This document shows positions 9,601-17,316 of a stretch of DNA of 40,991 nucleotides, piece by piece. The notes beneath the pieces are model-generated. The model worked only from the letters and a program-made list of their open reading frames with translations. It made no database searches and was not told where the DNA came from. The DNA is from a virus. Location of the stretch: IMG/VR virus record IMGVR_UViG_3300031784_000069, positions 1-40,991 of that record; one strand, 5' to 3'. Both the position numbers and the translations under genes were made by a program. Position 1 is the stretch's first letter; each line of letters opens with the position of its first letter.

Positions 9601-11764
9601 TTTTAATGAAGTTTAAGCTAACATTATCATTTTCATCATTAAAAACTGGATCATTTAAAATGTATGATCCCTCTGTTGGATATTGCGAGAAGTAATCTGC
9701 ATCGTAAGGCATCTCATCTGGACTAAGGTATTTTAGTAGCCATTCCTTTTCTTCAGCGCTTAATTTAATTAAGTTGCTGGAAATAAAGGATTGCATCTTA
9801 TACCTATAGATACCAGCCCTGTAGTCAGATTGACTAACTCCAGCGGTCATAATGTCTACTGCTTGACGAACAAATGTTGCCGTAGAAGAAGCAAATGTTG
9901 GCTCCAAAGAAAGAGACTTAACTTGGTTTATATCTTTAATTGCTGGCGTATTAGGAGAAATCTCGATTCCAAATTTTGCTAATAAGCCATTCCATAGGCC
10001 ATAACTTTGTTGATCTAGAATTTTTTCTTGTTCACTTCTAAAAGAAGTAGTGTCTGGCAAGAACATTTTTGTCTGAGTTTCAGCTGGAGTATAAAAAGTT
10101 AAGTTACTTCCATCTCTCCACTGAGAAACTATATTTGTATACAAAACATCATTCTCATAAGTATTAAGTAATTCAACTGTATCATCAGTCAAAGAAGAGT
10201 CAACAATTGCCGATTCGCTTGTCACTGAAGAACCATAAGGGCTAGTCTGATATATGTAATCCCCACTGCGAATCAAGCCAGTATTATCTTCGCTCTCTTC
10301 AGAATTTCTATTATCTGAAGTCTTCAACAAGAAAGACTCATTGGCATACTTGTGCATTGCGCCAGCAGCCTTGCCCATATACTGCCTATATTTACCCCAG
10401 TGAATGGCTTGGTTAAAATCTTTAACCATAGGTAGAAATGGCTTATGATTGTAGCTAAGTAACTCAAGATCAACCATTAAAGAAAAAGGATAATTAGGCA
10501 CTGTTGAAATAGACATAGAAGATAGGGCTACAGCGGTAATTCCATGAACAGAATTTATATAATCATTTTTTATCGGGAGTATAGGTGAATATTTAAAAGC
10601 TGCAATTAGACCTCGCAAAGAAGAAAGAAACTTATCTATTTTTTCTTCTGAATCACCACTACTCTTAAAGTCTATTTTAAAATTTTCTTTCAAATTTATT
10701 GACGAGGCATCACTTATGTGCATGCCCCATATTTCTTGATAGTTTGGAAAAAATAGTCTTAGAGAAATTGAAGTCTCTTTATATCCTGCATTATATTTGG
10801 GTGTATTTCTTTGCCTGATTGCTCCACCAGTAAGTGATCCAGTTTTGAAAGCCGAATTAACTGTAACAGAAATAGGCGGAACATAAAAGTTTGCTGCGCC
10901 TAAACGAAGATGAAATATATCGGGCTTTTTAGGAGGTATATTTGCTCTAAATGGAAAATCTTCTATAGCCTTACGAATTCTTGCCGAAGTATTCCCACCA
11001 TTAATTCTGAACGCCATTGTGAATATTGGTTCACCATTTGGCGCTACACCAAAAGCTTTCTCTAACTCTTCAATCGCGTCTTCTTCTCTATTGAGAGTAT
11101 CTTCTCTTCCCCCACCTTTACCGGCATTAGAATAGTCGCCAGTGACAGCTAGTGCATCGAAAACGAAAGTCATTAACCCTGGAAGGTAATGATTAATAAT
11201 AGAAAAAGATATTGGATCTGCTTGCAGACTGTAAACTACTTGACTCAAAAGAGTTAACCATTGGGTATCTACAGCTGGATCTACATGGTAATCCAATGAC
11301 TTTTGGGTCATGTAAACATTTTGAAGCCTTTTTTTGCCAAATTCACTTATTTCATAAGCAAATGATGCAAGATACAGTAGCCCTGTTGACTCTAGCCTCT
11401 TATATAAATTAATTAAGAGAGCGCCATCGTCAACAAGAGAAGATAATGTTCCGCCAGAAGTAAATACCCTACTGGTTGCTTCAATTCTTTTTTGATAATT
11501 GTCTGTATCGGATTTAAAATCCTCTGCTCCACCTGGATCATCAAAATTTTTTAAATCTGGAATAACATCTGGTCTTGTTATCGAGAAGAACCTTTCGATT
11601 GCCTCAAGTGGATTACCTGTAATGTCATCAATACTGCCAGTCAAGCCAAGCGGGCCAATCATCATCATATTCATAAAAGCCTTTTGGCTATAGTCATATG
11701 ACAATGGATCAGAAGAGTTTAGATTCTGTTCTCCTTCATTTTCTGACTGCTCAACATTAGACAT
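644..11764 (-). CDS. Giant baseplate hub protein (3706 aa), multi-domain fusion
   Basis: This very long protein probably forms the core of the baseplate at the tail tip. Visible parts, in order: two tube-like repeats (about 285-445 and 805-945), each ending in a PNYP...V.L.L motif; a gp27/late-control-D-like hub domain (about 1415-1470, RVHLRVGYGANPN then VFNGVITNV); a Gly-rich hydrophobic stretch (about 1709-1752); a barrel-like segment (about 2189-2274); a second hub-type segment (about 3090-3155, DLVYLSDVYERMYGIFEVE, ending in NALVTVNDPARW); an Ala/Gly-rich hydrophobic stretch (about 3249-3295); and a staphylococcal-nuclease-like domain (about 3412-3545, DGDTF at 3419). The ATG at 11764 has an AAGGTGA ribosome binding site. 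Hubs of other contractile-tailed phages are usually a few hundred residues, with these functions on separate genes. The hub assignment is fairly sure. The nuclease-like and barrel assignments rest on motifs only. Confidence 0.85.
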   Translation of the reverse strand: MSNVEQSENEGEQNLNSSDPLSYDYSQKAFMNMMMIGPLGLTGSIDDITGNPLEAIERFFSITRPDVIPDLKNFDDPGGAEDFKSDTDNYQKRIEATSRVFTSGGTLSSLVDDGALLINLYKRLESTGLLYLASFAYEISEFGKKRLQNVYMTQKSLDYHVDPAVDTQWLTLLSQVVYSLQADPISFSIINHYLPGLMTFVFDALAVTGDYSNAGKGGGREDTLNREEDAIEELEKAFGVAPNGEPIFTMAFRINGGNTSARIRKAIEDFPFRANIPPKKPDIFHLRLGAANFYVPPISVTVNSAFKTGSLTGGAIRQRNTPKYNAGYKETSISLRLFFPNYQEIWGMHISDASSINLKENFKIDFKSSGDSEEKIDKFLSSLRGLIAAFKYSPILPIKNDYINSVHGITAVALSSMSISTVPNYPFSLMVDLELLSYNHKPFLPMVKDFNQAIHWGKYRQYMGKAAGAMHKYANESFLLKTSDNRNSEESEDNTGLIRSGDYIYQTSPYGSSVTSESAIVDSSLTDDTVELLNTYENDVLYTNIVSQWRDGSNLTFYTPAETQTKMFLPDTTSFRSEQEKILDQQSYGLWNGLLAKFGIEISPNTPAIKDINQVKSLSLEPTFASSTATFVRQAVDIMTAGVSQSDYRAGIYRYKMQSFISSNLIKLSAEEKEWLLKYLSPDEMPYDADYFSQYPTEGSYILNDPVFNDENDNVSLNFIKRSIWNSVFQSGNIIDTLVIEEVERRKVLGVEIAVPDEEKVRQQVTDAFMLSLYNRFFSDGYVQNLMEAKRLREGDYHFQEWEVPMNRVDLDPKKAIVNGVSISLGNNLAKLQVQMQDEPTYQYIGGKDSYVNISMTVFGERELYKIRAIFDHINSLARLEHSTGVIGFLGMKNIITALCGIKYVIPLNFKVDTIPNYPHVYNVQLSLVDFDIFQQQREKLSSKQQSDFIEHFGSKRNPFLRIKQLWGAFNAYPDMPLEVRDKNDEVVGNLDPDFYFRSFEMFDKDVINNFIYQPDITKEFKFDYSDDWAKLGDARAIEIRKNQVKNRITDFLRRYAYRDVGSEPFAAAQRASNNQTLINEIISYVNSSGISVHNFVSLFQEVIQTQTSEFETSEKQGLLTDYIFIAAQSTEDSPVFEEIVGAGYSVGNLKYTSAETLNLIKEVLSDSHLANETEVSFNPDEVDFHKVIYMIPATNPQESGSESEVPAMMQSALGTHFGYINKDNGRFYLTVDGSNVHIDDNGNKRLAENHIEDTQTPDRGCTNTLTGVEGVQSLDKYQKAYDGSFGGHIQKMMNDVQYRDISGRMIRAFPTYMLWLIDEGGFFAGVKLFDNFYGMQSIVDFSVVSSEDLLGDTLIFRVSNMYSKLTTRPSTEIFNSRDNQPSDAPIDFTQGIESILDRTLNIAKNIVSGMRNDYVIDINNIRLKPGVRVHLRVGYGANPNSLQTVFNGVITNVEQGEIVTVTAQSDAIELGAIVNSTNKKGDTGKIDGGIDTGMYLSEPRDLMVRLLSMGASRFREAFARATNGTVFSENRFGIRHFGSTLYEPLSESERARADGIRNVVASVYSNLGQGDVGGAANAASFKLATNVFTNNPVSTFFGDGRIMTSMGQLMSNFCAEVDLEIFKRNIYPGNGTGFAQFLGGDIDDGWLTASSLVEQDDKKLKGQGYLERGVDRSWNRLIVEAQNESVSARTAIGTMTAGNKLVAAEGRANATKNILMGGLAGSIGLIPGVSFAAGAGISGGGLFGILRGRGGTNFFRLMGIIAPNADDDLPGFDEVSFRAQTYMRTVWDLFQVCARLLPNYIVAIRPFEDRSTIFYGKPHWLYTSGVVPVTTGFPSTERGSELSLPGYPKYRSPDEDIENIMNNINKSSNTLADYEAFKRSNELSDTMASLASDQLNSEGVYKPTAFLKEKIINFNSPLAATFSETQQDGSTKIVAKLPTVVGLTRVGFHLPVGDPTTTIAQAGDNHAQLDNLPPRFRYPFYTINETVILDTTSYTVRDGGVFENAASHFKDIGKSGRKFLANEGEVPMDAEEFEGFVNEAMAEDRRSFGGATFMANMFTLLQYESKFILNNELTLVPSSGILELDRPLGFSTFIDNMVDVDGLSFIGGATSTYVRMPLPSVYANRPSISLDQAALSQYSVTSSEAQRNADDYSFEYELANQISYEEWGSPGDLPASQQTAAEAEQFYIAMRWPYNPGSDDINVSDEAIQKFKEKYNFTDLYGTAQDYKNRKVLVVSPRTNRAVVCAPAYFLWGEDDDDTAAVVSPDAAWYLGNFVSKDLSFKLSADEEETSILDQLPSWINTTLSAVQAVGDFKNNLIGYAGKVLSFTSGAGIIGSKIANRLGVSIFGNEDELNYENESGLSINPQPVECLFAFVPDDVPVGVVSSSAAPIKKFKAKDGPSMADSMILGFGNYTMTEDGQLAELTARKANAQDLRNELGGGISSRFVIYDKDLVDPPNIFSEWVPVNAEISSSRFDFGGNALAVPDGRDKPFSGYFNTLLEISSFSDVSNIDQSVLDGEVADMIGDSSLSRQYLYSILDEELSTTGDVDSAKGRAAFLSVYDPLDSVGVEARSYYDENFDPNVSVIAGDGRNLSEANDIWDQFRFGYHTYDSVKGIFAKVYGMDPESIDPFPEEFSRILGSSIEDSFKNFEDSNIPIAGLADTENTAVDELAILLGADYFNIPNNPQLGGQGVPITNAIERRKAVEFIRKNYIDLIAAENESDAGIIQYFNSTIADALNGIRENFFDSPVINTILEYALDNSKKPEEAIALNEKIKTPKQLFLLMVGLFRQKLWNSAYGRAWLVLKPNRKRGLITSGGGGSDGQWSFKPIDRIFEAFINPYSQYAKDDNKFLQLLVSTKSEGTGATTFISGTLEDIGNFYDRNIGPIMTAIGDGLSGLLGMFKLSMMQMGYAISEVGNFSKQAHILNKVLNDSIYYSLGREGTLLRAVDNPFTREYGEPVLEIRQPFQRIHYLSSFSHIISNQIQENLNGVSTVVTAVSDGKYPITVALDKGAPAERQTEKTVETGLYYDNFVGSGFLGVLHPIMHPMETIRGIAKNVQGTPDELSAKRIALAHLKESIKDIYGGELIVIGNADIRPHDLVYLSDVYERMYGIFEVEQVVHHFTPEMGYITSITPNALVTVNDPARWFLTSWINSWFTVQNLRNDTRFYMDNIMASNTGINVGGNISIDGLSDALGPQMIGGLQFTHGSTALVKDVMANQTATTLPKRAETVIQQYGSSASRTVFQGMTTALTGGVGVAAAAAGAGATGAAGFGIALSVPIVGQLAWKGWKWIRDNVLDQHGCYVQYLNKNGQPMDAGLSYNQGMVVGKHHSKVLLPGLLGARTKVRTPEGNVFVRSDDLLKSLGWQEKQITDLVRYIDYENALVHARVLQLSGLGPDRTDLQPSLFSVIAKITKFKDGDTFDVEDVISGATFTVRFDGINSGETNTFTVTSNDGDLGVSYSDSSTPSTTMTSITTPGGKAKIFVQSKLENRLVVLRIRISNAASSSVISESDFEAGAEQNTVANYTKDVTDSKRTLGTVWYYQPESIVQSAKDFVESCFIGNQTGAGAEQKIKDSFFNSIYQDSPLFVKKESILSALSVLGLVYTAPISVLLDTSVRYGLTNQQTNKLYNDLVQYKVLEATYNKTREWPTIFWDEYYEDGHAVTLNWELVTNNLATVYAKQLQIEGDAVISAEESALIPRRIGS

Positions 11765-11772
11765 AATTCACC

Positions 11773-12219
11773 TTAGACAAACGCCATATTATTTTTAATA
11801 ATTTTAGATAATCTTTCACTTGAAGAATCCTTCATCGTAGAAGAACTATAGTTATCTATTATACTACTTTTTGTTTCTTTTGTAAAAGAATTAAAGTTAA
11901 AATTGCCACCTAATTTTGTATTAATATTTTTAGAATATCTAGCTTTCTGATGCCTTTTTCCGCTATATCCACTTTCATTCATGATGATATGAGCTGGAGA
12001 AGAATTTTCTAAACCTTCAAAAGAACCTCGGACCTTATCTGACTGACCTGTTGCCTGAATTTTTTGACGAGACTCAGACACTACATTTTTAGAAGGACTT
12101 TTACTAGAAGATATCTTTGCAGCATACTTGTTTGCTGTAATGCTTCTGTGAGATGTGTCTTTTGGCTGTTTTGCAGCGGAGGCTAAAGTTTTATTTTGAT
12201 CTTTAACACTTAATATCAT
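11773..12219 (-). CDS. Small basic Ser/Lys-rich protein of unknown function
   Basis: This 148-residue protein is rich in Ser, Lys and Asn, low in hydrophobic residues and probably disordered. It has no recognisable domain, signal peptide or membrane segment. The ATG at 12219 follows an AAGGTT site, and the stop lies eight bases before the giant hub gene, so it is co-translated between two giant tail proteins. Its position suggests a tail-assembly helper, a connector between tape measure and hub, or an internal basic protein. None of these can be chosen from the sequence. The gene itself is well supported by start, spacing and lack of competing frames. Confidence 0.75.
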   Translation of the reverse strand: MILSVKDQNKTLASAAKQPKDTSHRSITANKYAAKISSSKSPSKNVVSESRQKIQATGQSDKVRGSFEGLENSSPAHIIMNESGYSGKRHQKARYSKNINTKLGGNFNFNSFTKETKSSIIDNYSSSTMKDSSSERLSKIIKNNMAFV

Positions 12220-12229
12220 TTAATTAACC

Positions 12230-15200
12230 TTAAAATGAACTAGCGAGCTGCTGATATGGATCAGACGTTACACTGGGAATCCTGTTATACATAGTACTGT
12301 TAACTGATCCATTAGTAACTCCTGAAGCTGCTTGCTGAAATCTTTCTACCTCTTCCCTGGAACCATATAGAGAAACTTTATAACTCATTCCAGAAGAATA
12401 GCCCCCTCCGGCAACTTGGGGCATGGATATATTTGGGGTAGGATACCCTTCTTCGTACGCTGATCCACCTGGAAGCAATGGTGGACCAGCTGCATCTTCT
12501 GCTGTTCTATCTTTTTTGTTCTGATATAAAAAGCTTCCAGCTATTAACAAGCCAGCTCCAATGGCAGCTTTTTTGACAGATGGCTTAGAGAACTGTTCAG
12601 TTAAATAATCCATGTCTAAACGTTTAAATTTTGATGGATTTACATTTGAAGGAGATTGATCCCCCAGCTCTCTTAAAACATCTCGCACTATACCAGTTGG
12701 TCTATCTTTAGGGCCGACTACTTTATCTGCAGATATTTGCCCGTTCAAAAAGTCATCTACTGCTGGATCTAAAATCTGCGTTTCGTACAAGGCTCTAGAC
12801 CTTATCGCATTTGCTATGGTTGCAATATTTTGATCTGTAGTATCCATTACCCCTTCATTGAGGGCTGCCCTTAATTGGGTAGCATCAATGTTGATGCCAC
12901 TAGCAGAAAAAACGCTAGTAATATCACCATATTGTGATAAATCCAAAAGAGTACCTCCAACAATATCTCCTAGTAGTAGATCTCTCATTGAAGAAGTGGT
13001 GGCAAAAAAATTGTCCACCATAGACTGAACCTGTAAGTTAGAAGTAGCTTTCATATAAGCTGCTTTTTGCCTTTTAGCTATATTTACTCTAGCAAAGAAG
13101 TTTGCAAATTCTTCATTAGAATTTTCGGTTAGATCCTGTAGTCCTTCAAAAACATATGGGCTCATCCCCCTATCTAAAGCCTCTAATTGAAGCGCATTAA
13201 GTAAATTAAATCCGGTCAACGGCCTTTGCGATCTAACCTCATTAATGCCACTAAGTAAATTATCACCCAATTCAGTTTTTAGTATTTCCGCTCTTAGCCT
13301 AGCGCCTTCAAAACCTATCGACAATTCTTCTCTTCTAGCAGCACTGATAAAATTACCCTCTTCTATCCCAGAGTTAAGAATTTTTTGAGCCTCTCTATAT
13401 GCGGTAGTTGAATCATTTAACTCTTTAAAAATTTCTTTATTTGCATCCAATATAGCCCTTGCTGACTCTCTAGCCTCCGTAGCATTTTTGCCCATGCCAG
13501 CAGTTAAAGTATCTCTTAGTTCATTTAGGTTATCGGAAAATCTTTTCCTTGTTGCGTTTAAATAGTCAAATGCTTCTTTTGCCACAGAAATTGTCTCAGA
13601 TAAGTTTCCCCTTCCAATAATACCAGTTTGCGTCAACGCATCTATTAACTGGCGCTTACCAGGTGCGTCTCCCTTATTGAAAAGCGCTTTTATGGTACTT
13701 AGATCTTCTTCTATTCCTATACCTTCTGCAATCCTTTCTTCAGCACCAGCTATGTAAGACTCTGCAAAGGATCTTAAGTCTTCTGTATTAAGTTTGCCAA
13801 AATCTATTAAGGCCTTATCAAGAGTAAAGGTTTTTCCTTCTCTATTTTGCAGGTAACCAAACATTTTTCCATATCTACTAACGCTGTCTGCCCCATGCTC
13901 TTCTAGGTCAAAGTTATTTCCATACATTCTCTTAAAAATATCCATACCATATCGTAGGTCTGCTGCTGTTTCGGCTTCAGCTTTTAACGTTAGTCTTCCA
14001 GAGGTAAATGTCTGAGTCATGTCAACAGCAGTTTCTGATGCGGGGAGACCAATAACATAACCCTTACTGCGCAAAGCGTCGTTTATTGCTTGATTGGATC
14101 CAAATGCTTTTTCGAATTGATTCAAGCCATCTGCAATTACGGTGGCTCTGTTGACGTGTCTACCAAGATTATTTCCATTTTCAGTGGCTGCTTTTTCCAT
14201 TGCTTCCAAATAATATTTGTTCATTGCAATAGCTCTTTTGTCTTTATCTAAACCAAATCCATCCAGTGTTTTATAAAAGTCTTTTGAAGCTTTAGATAAA
14301 TTTGTTTGAGCCTCTTCCAGCGCAGCTACTTGTGAAGGATCGTCGTACAATGAACCAGGTATAGCTCTACCAGCATATGCTGGTTCTTTTAGTTGCTCAA
14401 TTTGATTCCTAATGGCCCCTAGTTGAGTTTTTTGCTGATCTGTCATCAAATGCTCTAAGGCTGTAAAGACGTCATTTTCAAGATTTAGAGTCATTACTTC
14501 AGTTTTTAACTTTTGAAAACCTAAAGAAGCTAAACCTGGATCAACTCCAGCAAAATCAACAAGCCTTGATCCTGCAAAAAAATTGACTGTACTTTCGCCT
14601 TGCTTTAATACGCCGAGAGCTTCAAAATATGATCTATTAAAAGTTCTAGCTTTGCCACCATACAGTCTATCTCTAACATCTATTATTGTTTCTTCCAACT
14701 GATCTAATATACCTGACTCATCAATTCGAGTCATGTCTTCAGCTGTAAGTTTGCCTGTTAAATTTTCTTTTAATATATTCAATCGCTGTAATGCCGGAGA
14801 GCCACCAGAACCCTGAAGGTATGCCAACTTTTCTTCTTCGTCTAAAATCATTTGATCCAATGTCTTAAGGAAGTCTTTATTATGACCAAATAATTCTCTA
14901 TAGCTTTCTACGTCTCTAAATTCAACAAATCCTACCATTTCTCCTGCGCCCGTAGGCTGACGAGCCATTGCCATGGCCAAACGCCTTTTACCGTTAGACA
15001 TATATGTACCAAGTACTGGTAGACCCTTGTCGTCAAGGTCGAACCCACCAAGTGCATGGTGAAATCTTATTACGTCTCTTTCGGTCATCAATAAATTGTG
15101 ATTAGAAAATCTTACCCTAGTAGTATTTATACTAAATCCTTCATCCATGGCTATATTAGAATCGGCCATATCTAGGAACATTCTTCCACCAGAAATTCCA

Positions 15201-17314
15201 ACCTGAGTTGACTCTGCATTTAAGGCAAATCTGTAAACATCGGGCATTACTGGTAGGGGAATTCCTTTCTTTAGTTTAAAAAATTCTTTCTGAGCAAAGT
15301 CTAAAATTCTATTCATGGCCCTAGGATGCTGATCCAACGGAACTCCACTCTTGTGTATTGCCAATATTTCTTGAGCCAACGTCCTGTGCATAAGCTGTGA
15401 ATATTGTTGAGTTTCTAATAGATCGCTAGACATTTCATTAGCAGCTCTTTGCAAAGACTGGAAGAAGGTGCTACTTTCGTCAATTCTATTTGCCTTCAAC
15501 ATTGCGTTTAATTCTTTTTGTACTTGCTGTGAATATTCTCTGCCCAACTTTTGCGATTGCGTTGAACCGAATACTGCAGAGTGAAATGCATCAAGCATCG
15601 GGTCTGCGTAGACTGCACCCTTGGACTCCCCAGTTCCGCTTATATTTAGTATATCTCTAACTCCAGATATTCTTGTTTCCCTCTTTGTTGTGGCTTTAGG
15701 TGCAACAATTGAATACTTGGTATACCTTCCGGTAAATTCAACATCCATTGCTGCGCCTTTTAGGGAAAATATTCTTGCAGGCCTAGTTGCATCACCCTGA
15801 TCAAATACGACGTTGCCACGAACAGTTATTTGAGATAAACCTTTTGATTCATCTAATTGGCTCATCGATTTTTGAATTTCTCTTTTCTTTAAAAGAATAT
15901 CTTCTTTTTCTAGTCTATCTTTAGCTTGTGCGTAACGCTTATCTAGCTCATCTAATTCAGCTTGATAGCCTCTTTGAATAGCTTTAGTATACGGAGTATT
16001 GATCAACATTGAGCCATCTGATCCTTTTTCAATTTCATCCAGAAGAATATCAATTATACTGAATTTTTGATCTATTGCTTTAAGAGCAGCTTCGCTGCCT
16101 CCTGCTTTTTTCTCAAGAGTTTCTTTTAACGAGCCTAATTTTTTCTTTAGAACATCTGTACCATATTTGCCTACCGTAATATCAACATCTCCACTGTCTA
16201 TCGCATCTTGCATTGCGATCTTGAGGTAGCTTGTAACGTCTGCATATATTTGACTTTCTTTTCCAGCCAACTTTTTTGAAGGACCGCTTTGGCCTTGGAT
16301 AACTTCATCTAATATTGTTTTGTAAAACTCTTTAGATCTATCAGTTCCTTTGATCATCCAGGAATCTTTTATTCTTTGTGCAGCATCTGCGGCTTTTTCG
16401 GCATTTTTCATTGTAGAAACATTTTTTAATGTATCTACATCTAGAGCCAATCCTAATGCTTCATAAACCGGATCAGTATTAAGAATTGAGTCAGCAAATG
16501 ACATCCCTGGCTTACCTACTTCATCAAGGACCCTTCTCATTGCGTCGCCAGCAATAGAAATTTCTCTTGGTGACAACACTCCGCGCAATCTCTTGTCCAA
16601 CTTTTGAATCAAGGAGGCGAGTTTTTTGTTACCAGATCTCATTGCTTCTTCTAAAACATCTGGGTCTATGATGGAAACATTCGCTGATTGCATTACCTCT
16701 AAAGTTTGCTCCAGATTTAAAACCTGTCTTTTTCCTGCAATTGTTGCAACAAGATTCATTGCTACACCCCCCTCATCAGTAGGCAGGAGTAGACCATATC
16801 CTTTTTCTTTTTGCGTTTTAAAGAAAGCCTTTAGCGCCTCATTGCCCTGCTGGGAATCCATTTGCCCTTTATGAATAGCAATGTTCATTTCTAAACCTTC
16901 TATTCCAAATAGATTTTGTGCAATAGCATTTCTTTCTATATCCTTCAAAACTTCCGCATAGCCTCTATAAACAACTGGAACATCTTGTTTAGATATTCTA
17001 TAAACTTCTGTTATCTGTAGAGAAGAAAAATACTGAATAGCATCATCAACGGTATCAAAAACTTTTCTGCCAATTGCAGGATCCGGATCATCATAAGCTG
17101 ATCTATACTTTAAAATATTATCAGAAGGATCAACAAATGGTTCTATTAGCTTTTTCTGTCCAGTAGGAATTTTACCTAAAATTCTTCTGGCGGCTCTAAC
17201 TTGTTTTTCTGGAGAAAGAGGAGACAAATAGGAGGCTAAATAATCGTTAATAGATTCATATTCCGGAATCTGTTCTCGTCTCCCTTGTAAAAAGGATGCT
17301 ATTTTTCCCATCAT
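12230..17314 (-). CDS. Large helical tail protein (1694 aa), tape-measure-like or tail lumen protein
   Basis: This is a long, charged, mostly helical protein with many Lys/Glu/Ala/Leu-rich stretches suggesting coiled coil. One clear hydrophobic segment lies near the C-terminus (about residues 1579-1596, AAIGAGLLIAGSFLY, flanked by KK on both sides). After it comes a Pro/Gly-rich linker and a short terminal domain (YKVSLYGSREEVERFQQAA). It starts at the first of two adjacent ATGs (17314), 10 bases after an AGGAG that lies inside the end of the previous gene; the two genes are two bases apart. No enzyme motif is visible. By size, helicity and place after the probable tape measure, it may be a second tape-measure-like protein or one that travels through the tail and meets the membrane. 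Function is inferred from context only. Confidence 0.8.
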   Translation of the reverse strand: MMGKIASFLQGRREQIPEYESINDYLASYLSPLSPEKQVRAARRILGKIPTGQKKLIEPFVDPSDNILKYRSAYDDPDPAIGRKVFDTVDDAIQYFSSLQITEVYRISKQDVPVVYRGYAEVLKDIERNAIAQNLFGIEGLEMNIAIHKGQMDSQQGNEALKAFFKTQKEKGYGLLLPTDEGGVAMNLVATIAGKRQVLNLEQTLEVMQSANVSIIDPDVLEEAMRSGNKKLASLIQKLDKRLRGVLSPREISIAGDAMRRVLDEVGKPGMSFADSILNTDPVYEALGLALDVDTLKNVSTMKNAEKAADAAQRIKDSWMIKGTDRSKEFYKTILDEVIQGQSGPSKKLAGKESQIYADVTSYLKIAMQDAIDSGDVDITVGKYGTDVLKKKLGSLKETLEKKAGGSEAALKAIDQKFSIIDILLDEIEKGSDGSMLINTPYTKAIQRGYQAELDELDKRYAQAKDRLEKEDILLKKREIQKSMSQLDESKGLSQITVRGNVVFDQGDATRPARIFSLKGAAMDVEFTGRYTKYSIVAPKATTKRETRISGVRDILNISGTGESKGAVYADPMLDAFHSAVFGSTQSQKLGREYSQQVQKELNAMLKANRIDESSTFFQSLQRAANEMSSDLLETQQYSQLMHRTLAQEILAIHKSGVPLDQHPRAMNRILDFAQKEFFKLKKGIPLPVMPDVYRFALNAESTQVGISGGRMFLDMADSNIAMDEGFSINTTRVRFSNHNLLMTERDVIRFHHALGGFDLDDKGLPVLGTYMSNGKRRLAMAMARQPTGAGEMVGFVEFRDVESYRELFGHNKDFLKTLDQMILDEEEKLAYLQGSGGSPALQRLNILKENLTGKLTAEDMTRIDESGILDQLEETIIDVRDRLYGGKARTFNRSYFEALGVLKQGESTVNFFAGSRLVDFAGVDPGLASLGFQKLKTEVMTLNLENDVFTALEHLMTDQQKTQLGAIRNQIEQLKEPAYAGRAIPGSLYDDPSQVAALEEAQTNLSKASKDFYKTLDGFGLDKDKRAIAMNKYYLEAMEKAATENGNNLGRHVNRATVIADGLNQFEKAFGSNQAINDALRSKGYVIGLPASETAVDMTQTFTSGRLTLKAEAETAADLRYGMDIFKRMYGNNFDLEEHGADSVSRYGKMFGYLQNREGKTFTLDKALIDFGKLNTEDLRSFAESYIAGAEERIAEGIGIEEDLSTIKALFNKGDAPGKRQLIDALTQTGIIGRGNLSETISVAKEAFDYLNATRKRFSDNLNELRDTLTAGMGKNATEARESARAILDANKEIFKELNDSTTAYREAQKILNSGIEEGNFISAARREELSIGFEGARLRAEILKTELGDNLLSGINEVRSQRPLTGFNLLNALQLEALDRGMSPYVFEGLQDLTENSNEEFANFFARVNIAKRQKAAYMKATSNLQVQSMVDNFFATTSSMRDLLLGDIVGGTLLDLSQYGDITSVFSASGINIDATQLRAALNEGVMDTTDQNIATIANAIRSRALYETQILDPAVDDFLNGQISADKVVGPKDRPTGIVRDVLRELGDQSPSNVNPSKFKRLDMDYLTEQFSKPSVKKAAIGAGLLIAGSFLYQNKKDRTAEDAAGPPLLPGGSAYEEGYPTPNISMPQVAGGGYSSGMSYKVSLYGSREEVERFQQAASGVTNGSVNSTMYNRIPSVTSDPYQQLASSF

Positions 17315-17316
17315 AT

